From Phytophthora colocasiae (lineage: Eukaryota; Oomycota; Peronosporomycetes; Peronosporales; Peronosporaceae), in NCBI GenBank assembly GCA_018806915.1, contig JAGKQI010000086.1, positions 310,001 through 374,000 on the forward strand: 64,000 nt of DNA. Direction: 5' to 3'. This document shows positions 32,781 to 44,250 of the stretch, in pieces. The position numbers and the translations under genes were made by a program. Each line of letters begins with the position of its first letter. Within the stretch, counting starts at the first letter, position 1. A model generated the notes under the pieces. The model had not been told where the DNA came from, ran no database searches, and saw nothing but the letters and a program-made list of their open reading frames with translations.

Positions 32781-32874
32781 GGGACGAGGTTGTTGCCGCA
32801 CGACGGCATCACGTCGTTCCCATACAAATTCTCAGTCCGATCCGCCACTTCTTCAAATCACCACTTCAGCAAAA

Positions 32875-33057
32875 ATGGATCGGTCCGCCGACGCCAGTTC
32901 TTTCGCGTACACCACGGTGTTCTTCGTCCAAGATCGCTCTACAACCCAACTTCCTTGCCCTCATTGTGACCAAGCTCCTTCTGACCCCGCTGCGGCCACG
33001 ACTCCCATATATTTCTCGTCCACTCTGGCTTTTTCACTCAGGATCCGCACACTCTAA
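32875..33057 (+). pseudogene. e4 antisense-gene stub
   Basis: A 60-codon frame from ATG 32875, opposite to e4 pol and 104 bases inside the 3' LTR. That is the position and orientation of the antisense gene in e3. It has a CPHCDQAP motif and stops before a GGATCC tandem array that fills the place where the rest of the gene would lie. No sequence match to the e3 head is evident by eye, so the link rests on position. Confidence 0.35.
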
Positions 33058-33104
33058 CTTCAATCGTCCAAGAAACGATAGTGAGGCCCATTGTCAAAAG
33101 ACTT

Positions 33105-33540
33105 AAGGATCCAACTTCAAAACCCAAGGATCCGGCTTCAGAACCCAAGGATCCAACTCGGAGATCCGAGGATCCCGCCTTAGGACCCAAGGATCCAACT
33201 TCAAAACCCGAGGATCCGACTTCAGAACCCAAGGATCCAACTTGGAGATCCGAGGATCCCGCCTTAGGACCCAAGGATCCAACTTCAAAAACCCGAGGAT
33301 CCGACTTCATAACCCAAGGATCCAACTAGGAGATCCGAGGATCCCGCCTTAGGACCCAAGGATCCAGCTTCAAAAACCTCAGGATCCGACTTCAGAACCC
33401 AAGGATCCAACTCGGAGATCCGAGGATCCCGCCTTAGGACCCAAGGATCCAACTTCAAAAACCCGAGGATCCAACTCGGAGATCCGAGGATCCCGCCTTA
33501 GGACCCAAGGATCCAACTTCAGAACCCAAGGATCCGCCTG
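33105..33540. repeat. GGATCC tandem array, e4 internal
   Basis: About five higher-order units of roughly 80 bp, alternating AAGGATCCAACTTCAAAACC, GAGGATCCGACTTCAGAACC and GATCCGAGGATCCCGCC blocks. The array sits between the antisense stub and the end of integrase. Confidence 0.9.
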
Positions 33541-33711
33541 AGATCTGAGTAAGTGATCGGGCATCGACCTAGCTGGCATCCGATCCCCACTCAGAGGTCA
33601 ACCTTCTTTTCTTCACATGTAAATACACAATGCGTCCACTCGCAGTAGGCTGCCAGTCTTCTTCTTCCACAATGGCGAGCGCCCTCACCAATAGAAGATC
33701 CACCACCTCGG

Positions 33712-35835
33712 CTACTCCTCCTCATGCGACTGCATCGCTTGGAAGCGGTTCCTTTTGCTCCGTTCTTGGAGGAACTCATGCAGTAACGCGCCGCAGTTCA
33801 GGTCTGCTTCATCTACCCAGGTAGGGTCCTCGTACCCCTTCCAGAAAACTTGGAATTCTCGTCGGATCCGGCCATACCGAGTGGGTCGTCCGGTCCGGAC
33901 GTCCGCGATCCGCTCGACTTCAAACTCGCCGTCTTCCAGATCACGCTCCCAGCTGTCCTCCGGTAACAAGGCTTCGTCGAAGTCTAAACGATCCGCTTCG
34001 TCCACCGTCAGCTGGATCTTCGGTCGGTCTGGGAATGTCCTGACAGGCTTCAACTTGGAGATGTGCACCACCGGAAACAAGTGGTAGTCTGTACCAACGA
34101 TTTCCAAGCGAGCTGCATACTCATTCGTCATTTCCGCCACACGGAACGGTCCATGCCACAGGTGAGCCAGTTTCTTGGCGTACCCTTCCTTGACTCTGTC
34201 TAAGAACAGCCACACTTGGGATCCGGCCTCGATGGAGTGTTGAGTCGCCGCCTCGTTCTGCCGGTCGGCACGATCCGAGATCGCCTGCTTCAAGCGGTCA
34301 TTCACCTCAGCCCTGGCCAGTTGGTAGTGTCGCTGGATCTTATACCTCCAGCGTCGTGGATCTGTATCTCGACGTCCGGTATTCCCCACGGAGAGCGTTG
34401 CTTCCAGAGTCGTCTTGGGATCCCAACCGTGTGCGAGGTAGAACGGCGTGTCGCCCCTAGTCCGGTCTTGTGCAGTGTTCAAAGCAAATGTCAAGCGTTC
34501 GGCATACTCGTCCCAATCTCTCTGGTCGGGATCCTGAACATACATCTTGATTGCTCGAGTAATCGTCTGCACCATCCGTTCAGCCGTGCCGTTCGACTGT
34601 GGTCGATAAGCCATAGTGGCTCTCTGGCGCTGGCCTAGGATCCGGTTGAAAGCACGAAAGAAGTCGGACATGAACCCGGGTTCTCGGTCGTGCCGGATCA
34701 CCTGGCTGGCGCCGAAACGACGAAACACACAGATCTCATAGGACTCCGCCACCGCTTGTGCTGTTCGCGAGTTATTGGCATTGACGATCACGTAGCCGGT
34801 AAAGAGATCCACCCATACCAGAAGTTCGGTATTCCCGTTCTCGGATCTTGGGAGCGAGGGTATGTGATCCATGGCGATCACTTGAAACGGGTAAGTGGCT
34901 TGAATGTTGCCTGGCGACACACCACGGATCGTAGGTCGCCCCTTGCCCGTCTCACAGTCCACGCATTCTCCGACGAACTGTTGCACAGATCTGAAAAGTC
35001 CTCTCCAGTAGAAGTGATCCTTGATCCTCTGGTACGTGCGGCCAATCCCTTGATGACCTCCTTCTAAACTGCTATGATAGTGATGCAGCAGGTCCGCCTG
35101 GAGCGTCTCCGGTATAACCAGTCGTAATAATCCATCTCGATCGGCTTCGGCCCTTCGTGACGGCGTGCAATAGAACAACAGCTCATCCTCGTCCAACTCG
35201 AAATTGTCTGCTAGCAGACGGCACGTTTTGGCTTCGGCCGCAGTCAGATCCGTCAGCTGTCCCCGCAGGAACGACTTCAGGTTGAAGATCCATGTTTCTT
35301 CGTCTTGGGCTTGTCGGATCCGGTCGATCCTCAGCCGTTGCACGGATTCCTCGTCGAGTACTCGGGGTCGCCCTTCTCTGGCTTGTCTTCGAGTAGCCAT
35401 TGCACTGATCCGTGGTGTCGGATCCTCGGATCCCGAGGTCAGAATCTCATCCAACCGATTCAAAGTGACGAGATCCTCGTGGTCCGCCCCTTGGTCGACT
35501 GTGATCCCGCTCTCTCGTTGCAATGCTGCACTGGCCAAGCTGTCGGCGCTTGCGTTCCACGTTCGCTTCACATGTAGCAGGTCGTGATCCGGCCAATCCC
35601 GAAGCCGCATTAGCGCTTTCTGTCTCAGTAACGTCAGGGCCGGCGCTTTACAGTCGATCTCGCCGCGCATCTGGCGGATCACCAGATTCGAATCTCCGCA
35701 GATAACAAGTCGCCCCTTAGCCAGATCCTCGAGTAACTCGAAACATAATAGAAGTCCGTTATACTCTGCTTCGTTGACTGTCAGGTTCTCTGCGTATCGA
35801 GATGCTGCCTTAATCACCCTCCATTCAGGTAACTT
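33712..35835 (-). pseudogene. e4 pol, second RNase H, integrase, chromodomain-like tail
   Basis: One open frame of about 708 codons. The archaeal-type RNase H core (NLTVNEAEYNGLLL, VICGDSNLVIRQ, LHVKRTWNASADSLA) is followed by integrase: His/His/Cys/Cys finger ending CVDCETGKG, MDHI, RHDREPGF and the Glu of NGTAER. The tail (FQVFWKGYEDPTWVDEADLN) resembles a chromodomain. It is cut from the upstream part of pol only by the TAG at 35836-35838, where e3 has a Trp codon. Apart from that stop this half is intact. Confidence 0.88.
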
Positions 35836-38385
35836 CTAGACGATCGCGCTGAAGGATCCTCCGCCACGTTTCACCCTGGCGGATCCGTCGAAACTAACCA
35901 CCCACAACTCTTCCTCCGGTCCTACGGTCGGTACTGGCATCTGGATCGCTCGGCGTGGCTCTTTCCTCGGGGCGATGTTCACTAGAGCTTGATCCACCTC
36001 GGATCTCGGGGTGATACTTGCGGCAAGGGATCCGAGGATCTCGTCCTCCCCTTTCGTGCACTTCGTGATCTCCAAAGCCCAAGGCGATAACAGCGCCGCC
36101 CATTGGCCCAACCTTCCTTGTAGTCCGGTAGAACGGAACAACCACCGGAGGGTAGAGTGCCTGGTTAGGACCCGGATCCGTCGTCCAACCAACATGGAAT
36201 ATCCAAGATCCAGGATCCTTAGCAAGGCCAGCACCTCCTTCTCTACGATCCCATAGTTCACTTCTTTAGGTATCAGGGATCTGCTAACGAACATCACCGG
36301 CATGTAGATCCCATCGTGATCCTGCGTCAGGGAAGCTGAGATGGCCCATTCACTGGCGTAGACAATCACCACCGGTTGCTTGTCGGGATCGAAATGCCGA
36401 AGCGTAGGAGTCATAGCGATCTTCCTCTTCAGGGCCTCGAAGGCGGCTGAAGCACGGATCCACTTCTCATCCGGATCTCTCGGGCTCGACGGGTCCTCGG
36501 GATCCTTGATCACAGAGTCGGTTGGCTGCAGGATCTTGCGGCTGGACCTCAACTCCGCGAAGTCGACCTCCCTCAGTTCGTAGAGTACCGACGCGTAGAC
36601 CGCCATGTCCTCGATGAATCGGCGTAGTAGTTTAGGCTACCCAGGAGAGATTGCATAGCGCGCAGCGATCTCGGGAACGCAAGACCCACCAGCGCTTCTC
36701 GGTCCTTCGGATGTGCCTCTAGTCCTTCGCTAGACACTCGGTGTCCCAGGTAATCGACCTTCTTCAGACCCCAGAAACTCTTGGCCACGCTGATCGACAA
36801 GTTCCACTTGTCACAGGCTTCCAGCAGTAAATGCACTCGCTCACACAGGTGATCCCAGGATCCGGCAGTCACTAAGATGTCGTCGATGTACGATCTTCGT
36901 CCAAGTACAGAATGTTCACCGTTCCTCTCCGGGATCCCATCTCGGAAGAGATCCAACGCGGATCCGGATCCGGCCGTGGGCGGGATCCGTAGGAACTCAT
37001 AGAGGGCGTTGTCCAACAAACGCTGGTAGATCTGCGGGGCATTCTTGAGACCAAACGGCATCCGATTCCACTCAAACAGTCCAAACGGAGTGATAAATGC
37101 CGAGATGGCCCTTGCGCGATCCGTCATAGAGACGACCCAGAAACCACTGGCCATATCGAGAGAACAGTACCACAACACGGCGTCGAGATCCTCCAGTAGA
37201 TCATTGATGAGAGGCATAGGATATACCATCAGCCTCGTCAAGCTATTCACCAGCCTGTAGTCGATGCAGAGCCTGATATCAACGCCGTTCTTCTTGATGA
37301 TCACGACAATTGGCGAGGCCCATGGTGACGTAGAGACTTGGATGATCTTCGCTTGCAACAATCCCTTGATCAGATCCGAGAGCTTCTCGCGATACTGCGG
37401 CGCCACCTTACGCACTCGCTGGGCAATGGGCTTCGCGTCTCCCACGTCAATATCGCAGATCGCACCCACGGCAGGAGGGGCAGGGCATTACCCTTCCCAA
37501 TTAACAAGTGCTTGTATTTCCAGATCTCATTCGCCAATCGTTGGATCTCCTCAGGTGTGTTGGAGGCTGGATCCCCCACTTGGAGATCCTCGATCTTCAC
37601 TTCGACCGTCGCCGTCACAACCTCTGGCAACACCGCCATTTCCTTCTCGAGATCCTCCGCGTAGGATCCGCCATTCTCGTGGACAAACACTCCATCGTCG
37701 GCGTGATCTTCTGCGGATCCAGGATCCGGCCGGGCACCAACCTCGAGATCCGGCTGGGACTCAGCCACGAGATCCGATCGGGATCCAACCACGAGATCCT
37801 TGTCTGAGGCGAACTTGTGATCTCCATGTCCTGACGCCGGTGACGGATCCTCACTTGTCCCCACTCTGGGCGGATCACTGGCTGTTACATGGCTACCAGG
37901 ATCCAGCCTTCTTGTGGCCGGATCCGGTCCACGAGCGGCACCTCCCTCGGCAGGTCTTCCGACGTCGCTCCCTGCTTCCAAGCTGGATCCAACAGCAGGA
38001 TCACCCTTCGGCGCACCACGTCCAGTTCTCGGATCGTCTTCTGGGGTCTTCGCCGCGTCCACGTACGTCGCCGCCCCTTGGTCCAGCTCTTCTTGTGCCG
38101 TAGCGCCTTGATCCGGATCCCCTGGCGCCCCTGAGTCTTCAATCTTGCCTTGGCGCGCACCATCATCTTCGTCTTGCGGAGGCGCATCCGTAGCACCCTT
38201 GGTACACGCGTAGATCGCCCTGGGTGTCTTGCAATCGGCGGCGCCCTTCCTGCTGGTCGTCCCCGCCGCTCGCTCGTATTCGTGTGAATATGAGGGGCTC
38301 AGATCCCCACTAAGTGCGGAATCAGACGACCGTTCCAGGCCTGCCCCGTCCTTGACCCCTGTCGCATACGCGACACCGATCTTCA
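35836..38385 (-). pseudogene. e4 pol, linker, reverse transcriptase and RNase H
   Basis: An acidic linker, then reverse transcriptase (SPWASPIVVIIKKNGVDIRL, MASGFWVVSMTDRARAIS, catalytic YIDD) and RNase H (VIVYASEWAISASL, EKEVLALLRI). Frame changes occur near 38380, 37475 and 36630, each judged against the e3 frame. The block ends in TAG 35836-35838 inside the second RNase H, after GGGSFSAIV. The RT motifs themselves are intact. Confidence 0.85.
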
Positions 38386-40271
38386 ACCTGTGTCAGGTTG
38401 GGATCCGACTTTGCTTGTAGGCGTCGGTGGGGGGCGTGGGGTACCTCATTGGAAAGGTCTTGACCAGGCGCGTCTAATGAGCGCTCCCCGAGCTCCGGGG
38501 CATTCCTGTGAGCTTCAGGGCACTCCGAAAACTTGGATCCGACTGTGCCATCTGAATGATGGTCACCTGTCTCATGATTACGGGGCGACCCTTCGACATC
38601 ATTGTCCCGGCTCTGCGCAGAGACAGGGCAGCCCTCCGGTTCTTCAAGGAGGCGCGTCGACATGGGCCCTTCGGCTTCTAGGGCACCGTTTGAGGCATGC
38701 GACGGCTCGTTAGACGCGCCTCGCCTCGCGCTGCATGTCCATACCGACCTCAGCAGCGGGGCATTCATATTCGCCCCAGGGCGCCCCAAAACGTCATCTC
38801 CGACTGATTTGTCGGAGTGATGGTCGTCGCCCGTCGCACGGACGTGCTGCCGATCCTCAACGGTGGCGTCCAGTCTCTGGCCAGAGACAGTACACGTTGC
38901 CGGATCTTCAATCAGACAAGCTGAAGAGGATCCGGAGGATCCTTGAGCCTGTGGATCTCGGATCCGGGCGTGTGAGGACGCCCCTCGATCCGACGAGTCT
39001 GGCGCAGCATCCTTTGCGGCCTCTGGTCCAAATCGGACACGGCGGTGCGCTTGGAGCCTAGACGTCGTCGGATCGGATCCGTCGGACTGGATCCTGTCTC
39101 GCCAGTCGACCGTTCCTTCAAGGATCCGGTCCGACGTAGGTGGCGAGCCGGGGCAGCGTGACACGACAGCGGTGTGGACAGGGCGCTTCAGGATCCATCT
39201 CGGCTCTGCGTACTTCGGCCGATCCACCGCCGGCTCAAGCTCCCAAGGCTCCTTCGGACGCGGTGGCGGCGGGATCTCCGTCGTGGCGCTCATGGCAAGG
39301 TTCTGCCACTCGTTGTAGCGCCGGGATCCGACGGAAATGAAACCCGGGGTGCGAGGAACGTGATCCCCGGCCAGCCACATGCCGATCTCCTCATTGTGGT
39401 TGAGGGAGACCGCTTTCTCACCGACATTGGTAAGTTGTAGATAGCGGATCTTGCCTGGACCTTGAGCTAACGTTGGTACCCATTGCTTGCCTCTGCGTAG
39501 CCACAGCTTCTCGTACTCCTTGAGATGGATCTGATCCGGATGCTCGAAGATCTCGCCGAGTTCCAGCCGTATGCCTTCTTGGAGGAGTAGCGGGCGGGCC
39601 CGGCCGCTGAAGATCTGCCGTCGTCCATGGAGGCGCACACGGATCTCGTCATGCAAGCACACGGATCCGTCGCCCAAGTCGAGTCGGATCCCGGCTGGTA
39701 CCATGAAGTCCATACCGAGGATCGCGTCGCAGTCGGGAGGAAGATCCTCGCCGACCCAGACATCGCAGAAGTATACCAAGTATCCAGCCAAGGTAACCTT
39801 GATCCTTGTTTTGCCTGCTGCAATGTACAGCTGCTCACCAATTCCGAGGCATTCTTGTGTTTGACTAGTGTCGATCTGGGATCCAACCTTACGAGCAAAG
39901 GCGGCATCGATGATCGACACCTCGGATCCCGAGTCAAGAAGCACGGTGGACTTGGCATTGTTGATCTTGCACGTTGCCTTGGCCTGCTTGAAGTGTTTGC
40001 TGGGGACATGGTACTTCCAGTACCCGCGTGACTCTCCAGGCATGAGATCCAAGGACATGGCGATCTCGGATCTCTGGTATTCATCGTCTGTAGAGCGGAA
40101 GCTTGCAACTCTAGCCGTACGTTTCCCATGAAGTTCACATGTATTATCCAATAGATCCGTTCGCTTGTTGCTAACTTGATCCATGGCTTTCTTGTTCACA
40201 TATGCATAGATGTAAGACGTTGAACGCTCGTCTCGTACCGGATTCAAACCCGGCGAGCGTTCTAGTTTAAC
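38380..40271 (-). pseudogene. e4 pol, protease region
   Basis: Starts at the -1 slip site and reads through ERSTSYIYAYVNKK into an aspartic protease (TVLLDSGSEVSIIDAAF) with DAILGMDFMVPAG. A long variable linker rich in Ser, Asp and Arg follows. The frame is open until about 38380, where it must change to reach reverse transcriptase. Confidence 0.8.
40228..40271 (-). promoter_or_regulatory. gag-pol -1 ribosomal frameshift signal (e4)
   Basis: On the minus strand GTTAAAC (40271-40265) lies directly before the Gag TAG (40264-40262). An 8-bp stem AACGCTCG / CGAGCGTT follows, enclosing an inner CCGG..CCGG hairpin. Heptamer and stem are shared with e3 although the loop sequences differ, including a longer outer stem here. 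Confidence 0.7.
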
Positions 40272-42585
40272 ATCTTCTCGGCAGCTTCTGGAAGCATGTG
40301 CTTACTTGGATCGAACCACTGTCGGATGAGGTTGTAGAACTCCTCCATCTGGCACTTGCCGTGATCATGAAGTTCTCCGCAGCCGCGACATACGAAGAAA
40401 CAGCGATCCGACGGATGACCCTTCTTGCCGCACTTCTGGCAGGTAAGGCGCTTCCAGCAGCCAAGATCCGAATGTTTCCTGGATCCGCAGTGCGAGCAGC
40501 GCTGCCCTTCGTTGGAGAAACGTGGTCGACGATCTTGTGGCGTTGGATCCGAGCTGGCTTGGGCTGGATCCGGATCTTTCTTAGGATCCGAAGTTCCTGT
40601 CTTGGCCTCTGTTGATCCGGCTGTCGTCGAGGTAGTCGGTCGCTCACTCGAAGCTGCTACGTATGCTCTGCGAAGTTCACCATCGGATCCGGAGTCCTCG
40701 GAGTCGGATCCTCCGATTCGACAACTTGCATGGAACGGATCGCACGCGTTGGACCGGTTGGCTGCGGGGCCGTCGTGGTCTTCGGCCGGAACTTGCTGGA
40801 CCCTGACGACGGCTTCTTCTGTCTGGATCTCGCGCGATCTCTGGCCCGCAGCACGTCTTCGAGTTGATCCGCGTCCGCAAGTCGGAGTAATGTCAATTGG
40901 TCTGCCAGATCCGCATCCCCGAGCGTTTCGATGAAGTGTTCGACGTGCTCGCGGCGGGCTTTGGCATCTCCATCCTTGATCATCACCCTCGCACGGAGAC
41001 CTGCTACGTTCAAGCGATACAAGTATTCCAGTGGCGACTCATCGGATCTTTTGCGAGCGTGGTAGTATTGCCACGCCACCGAGACTCCGAGGCCACAGTA
41101 CTGCGTCTGGAAGGCCTTCAGCAGGTCACTCCACTTCAGCCTTGTGGATCGACTGAGTTGTCTGTACCAGTTTCGCGCTGGACCAGTGAGCAAATCTCCG
41201 AAGGTAAGGCATTTTTCTTCGTCCGATGCTTGATCTCTCGTGAAGGCTGACTTGACCTTACTAATCCATGATCTTGCTCGTTCCTCGTCGTGATCCTTGC
41301 CCGTGAACTCCTTCAAGTCCGATATTGCAGAGATCCGGATCCGTTGAATCGTGCTGGATCCTGCCGTAACGGATGCAGCGGTAGTCGTCGCCGTACGCCG
41401 TGGAGCTAATCCGTCAAGGTCGTCAGGGTCATACTCCCCAGTTCTCTGGGTGTGATCCTACTGACTCCATCTCGACATCCCGGTACGCAGGATCCGCAGT
41501 GTGCGTTGTAGCCCGTGGAACCGCAGTCATCTGCTGTTCCTTCAAGAATTTATCCATGGCCGATTGGAAATAGGTTTGCAGCCTGTTGGTGGATGTATGC
41601 GGCGGATCCATGGCACGGGGCTGATCACGCGAGGTGTCCCGCGTTCGGGCTGGCTTGATCTCCGGGACATCCGTCGGCATACGGGCTGCCAGCATCGCAG
41701 CACCTGTAGGCCCGAGCGCCATACGTCGGGGTTCAGACGGACTGTCGGATCCTGCCTCAGACTCCGCCGAGGCGTATCGAGAGGATCAGTCTGATACTCT
41801 GGGGACTGCGCTAGCTTGGACACCAGATCCCGGGTCGCTCGTCGTTCACCAACGAGGGGCTTCAGTCGGTCGAATAATGAAGCCGCTGCGATACGGATCC
41901 TGTCGTGGTCCAAGCGGAAAAGTGAGTCCCCATCGAAAGCTCCTGCCGCGAAACCAGCTTCCTCTAACAGGCGGAGGAGGTCCAAGGCGCTGTCTAGACT
42001 GTTCGTAGACTGCGCCGGTGCCGTGATCGGGCCGGTGAGGGATCCAACCAACTGGGGTTGTAGGATCCTCATCACAGGGTCTTCTCGGAGGAAGTCCTCG
42101 AGCGCGATCCGGCGATACGAATCCTCCAGCTGGGTCGACGACCACTCCGATTTCACCACCGGCTTCTCGTCGACATCAGATCCTGGTGCCCTCAGCTTCT
42201 TCCGCGCAGTCTTCATCTTCTTCTTCGACGTTTTACCACCTGAGATCTGCGCGGGGGTGGTGGTGGTGGATGAAGATCCAACAGCTTTCGCTGATGAATC
42301 CCCACCCGGCGGATCAGAACTCGCGTTCCGATCCGCGGGGGTCCCCGAAGGGACCTGGGGAGGAGGGGGAGGTTTTGCTTCCGAGTCTGTTGCCAGACTC
42401 GCCTCCTTCCTGTCGGCAGAGCTCCTCCCAGGGCTCCGCCGATCCGTGGATCTAGCGTTCAGCGGTGCTGACGGCGATCCAACGACCGTCGGCACTTCTT
42501 CTCCCGGTTCTTCCTTCACTTGTACAGTCTCTTCGGACTCACGGTGATATCCGCCGTCCCCAAAAGATCCGGGCACGCGCACCAT
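40262..42585 (-). pseudogene. e4 Gag
   Basis: Starts at ATG 42585, directly inside the LTR, with the same MVRVPGS start as e3 Gag. Frame changes occur near 41780, 41438 and 40715. Across them the order of e3 Gag is kept: charged N-terminus, core (ARSWISKVKSAFTRD, GPARNWYRQLSRSTRLKW), and three zinc knuckles close to the end (CSHCGSRKHSDLGC, CQKCGKKGHPSDRC, CRGCGELHDHGKC). The knuckle frame has no ATG and is easy to miss. It ends in TAG 40264-40262. Confidence 0.82.
42569..42584 (-). other. Candidate primer binding site of e4
   Basis: TGGTGCGCGTGCCCGG on the minus strand, next to the 5' LTR and overlapping the gag ATG. It is identical to the site in e3. Confidence 0.5.
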
Positions 42586-44246
42586 TGTGGTGTAGTGGAT
42601 CCGCTGGAATGAGCAGGGATCCAACGTTCACACACGGCGCCCAGACACTGACTAACGGAGGGGGTACTCCGATAACCGTGGGGTTGCTGAGGCTCACCTT
42701 GTGTACCCGTCAGTGGGCGGGATCTGCTCTCTCAGGAACGGGAGACTGTACACAGGCGTGAGGGCTTGAACGTCCTTGGCGGGGACTTGGGAGGTTGGAC
42801 TTGCGTGGGTATTCCTGCACACAGGTCCTGGTTGGGGGGATCTTGGTCTTGGACTCGAAGATCTTGTGGATCCTTGGATCCGGGGTTGCCTTGATGGGTG
42901 TGGGGTCCTTTTCCTTTCCTTTACTGTCTTGCTTGCCGCCTCCTGTAGCGGTTGGTCTTAGGGGTGTTGAGAGGTCGAGGGATCCTACGGTTAAGCAATC
43001 AACACCGTTGGATCCGGGATCTTCACTAGCGTAAGGTAAGCCGGCCAAATCGGGGATCCGGTCTTAGCTGTAGCTAGGTGTGCGAAGAAACTTGCAGGAA
43101 CACTAAGGGGAGGCCAATACACTATCCTCTTCCCTTGTCTTAAGTCCCGAAGAAAACCACTTGCGCACTAGAAGGTAAATTCGACTCTCTGATTTATGGT
43201 TATCCAGTTCCTCATCCTGTACCCTATCTTGCCCATCGCAAATCTCTATCTTAGATCATGCTGGCTCTCCTGCAACTTCTCCACTACGTCGATGTCTTGG
43301 ATCTTGAGGATCCGAGTTCGGATCCGAGGATCCAGCTTCAGGATCCAAGGATCCGACTTCAGGATCCGAGGATCCTGGATCTGGATCTCTGGATCTTGGA
43401 TCTTGGGGATCCGGCTTCGGGATCCGAGGATCCTGGATCTGGATCTCGGGATCTTGGATCTTGGGGATCCGGCTTCGGGATCCGAGGATCCTGGATCTGG
43501 ATCTCGGGATCTTGGATCTTGGATCTTGGATCTTGGGGATCCGGCTTCGGGATCCGAGGATCCTGGATCTGGATCTCGGGATCTTGAATCTTGGATCTTG
43601 GGGATCCGGCTTCGGGATCCGAGGATCCTGGATCTGGATCTTGGGATCTTGGATCTTGGGGATCCGGCTTCGGGATCCGAGGATCTTGGATCTGGATCTC
43701 GGGATCTTGGATCTTGGGGATCCGGCTTCGGGATCCGACTTCGGGATCCGAGGATCTTGGATCTGGATCTCGGGATCTTGGATCTTGGGGATCCGGCTTC
43801 GGGATCCGAGGATCTTGGATCTGGATCTCTGGATCTGGGGGTTCGAAGGATTCGCACTTAGGACCGCGGGATCCGCACTTAAGACTGCCGGATCTGCACT
43901 TAAGACCGCCGGATCCGCACTTAAGGACTGCCGGATCCGCACTTAAGACTGCCGGATCCGCACTTAAGGACTGCCGGATCCGCACTTAGGACTGCCGGAT
44001 CCGCACTTAAGGATTGCCGGATCCGCACTTAGGATCACCGGATCCGCACTTAGAACTGTGGGATCCGAACGTAGGTAAGCTAGGCCAAGTGGGTCCTAAC
44101 TTAGGGTCCGCCCTAGAATAGGTATCCAGTTCCAGGGACCTGTCCTTATCGTAGCACCACTGTCGCACGTCACCCATCATCGTGGTCGTTCTGCGTCGTA
44201 TCCGGTTTGATTTGAATCCACTTTACCACAAATTCACTTCACCACA
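42586..44246 (-). repeat. 5' LTR of e4
   Basis: 1661 bp with the same ends as the 3' LTR. It holds a GGATCC array at about 43305-43840 with fewer units, and appears identical elsewhere. Confidence 0.9.
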
Positions 44247-44250
44247 AACG

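Larger units (their letters stand above)
30843..44246 (-). mobile_element. Ty3/gypsy element e4, inserted in e5 pol
   Basis: A complete element on the minus strand, 13,404 bp, with LTRs TGTGGTG..CACCACA and the 4-bp duplication aacg (30839-30842 and 44247-44250). It is related to e3: same LTR ends, gag start, slip site, doubled RNase H and integrase tail. Outside the GGATCC array the two LTRs look identical by eye, so it arrived very recently. Yet gag has three frame breaks and pol three plus one TAG. The antisense gene seen in e3 is reduced to a 60-codon stub. Confidence 0.92.
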
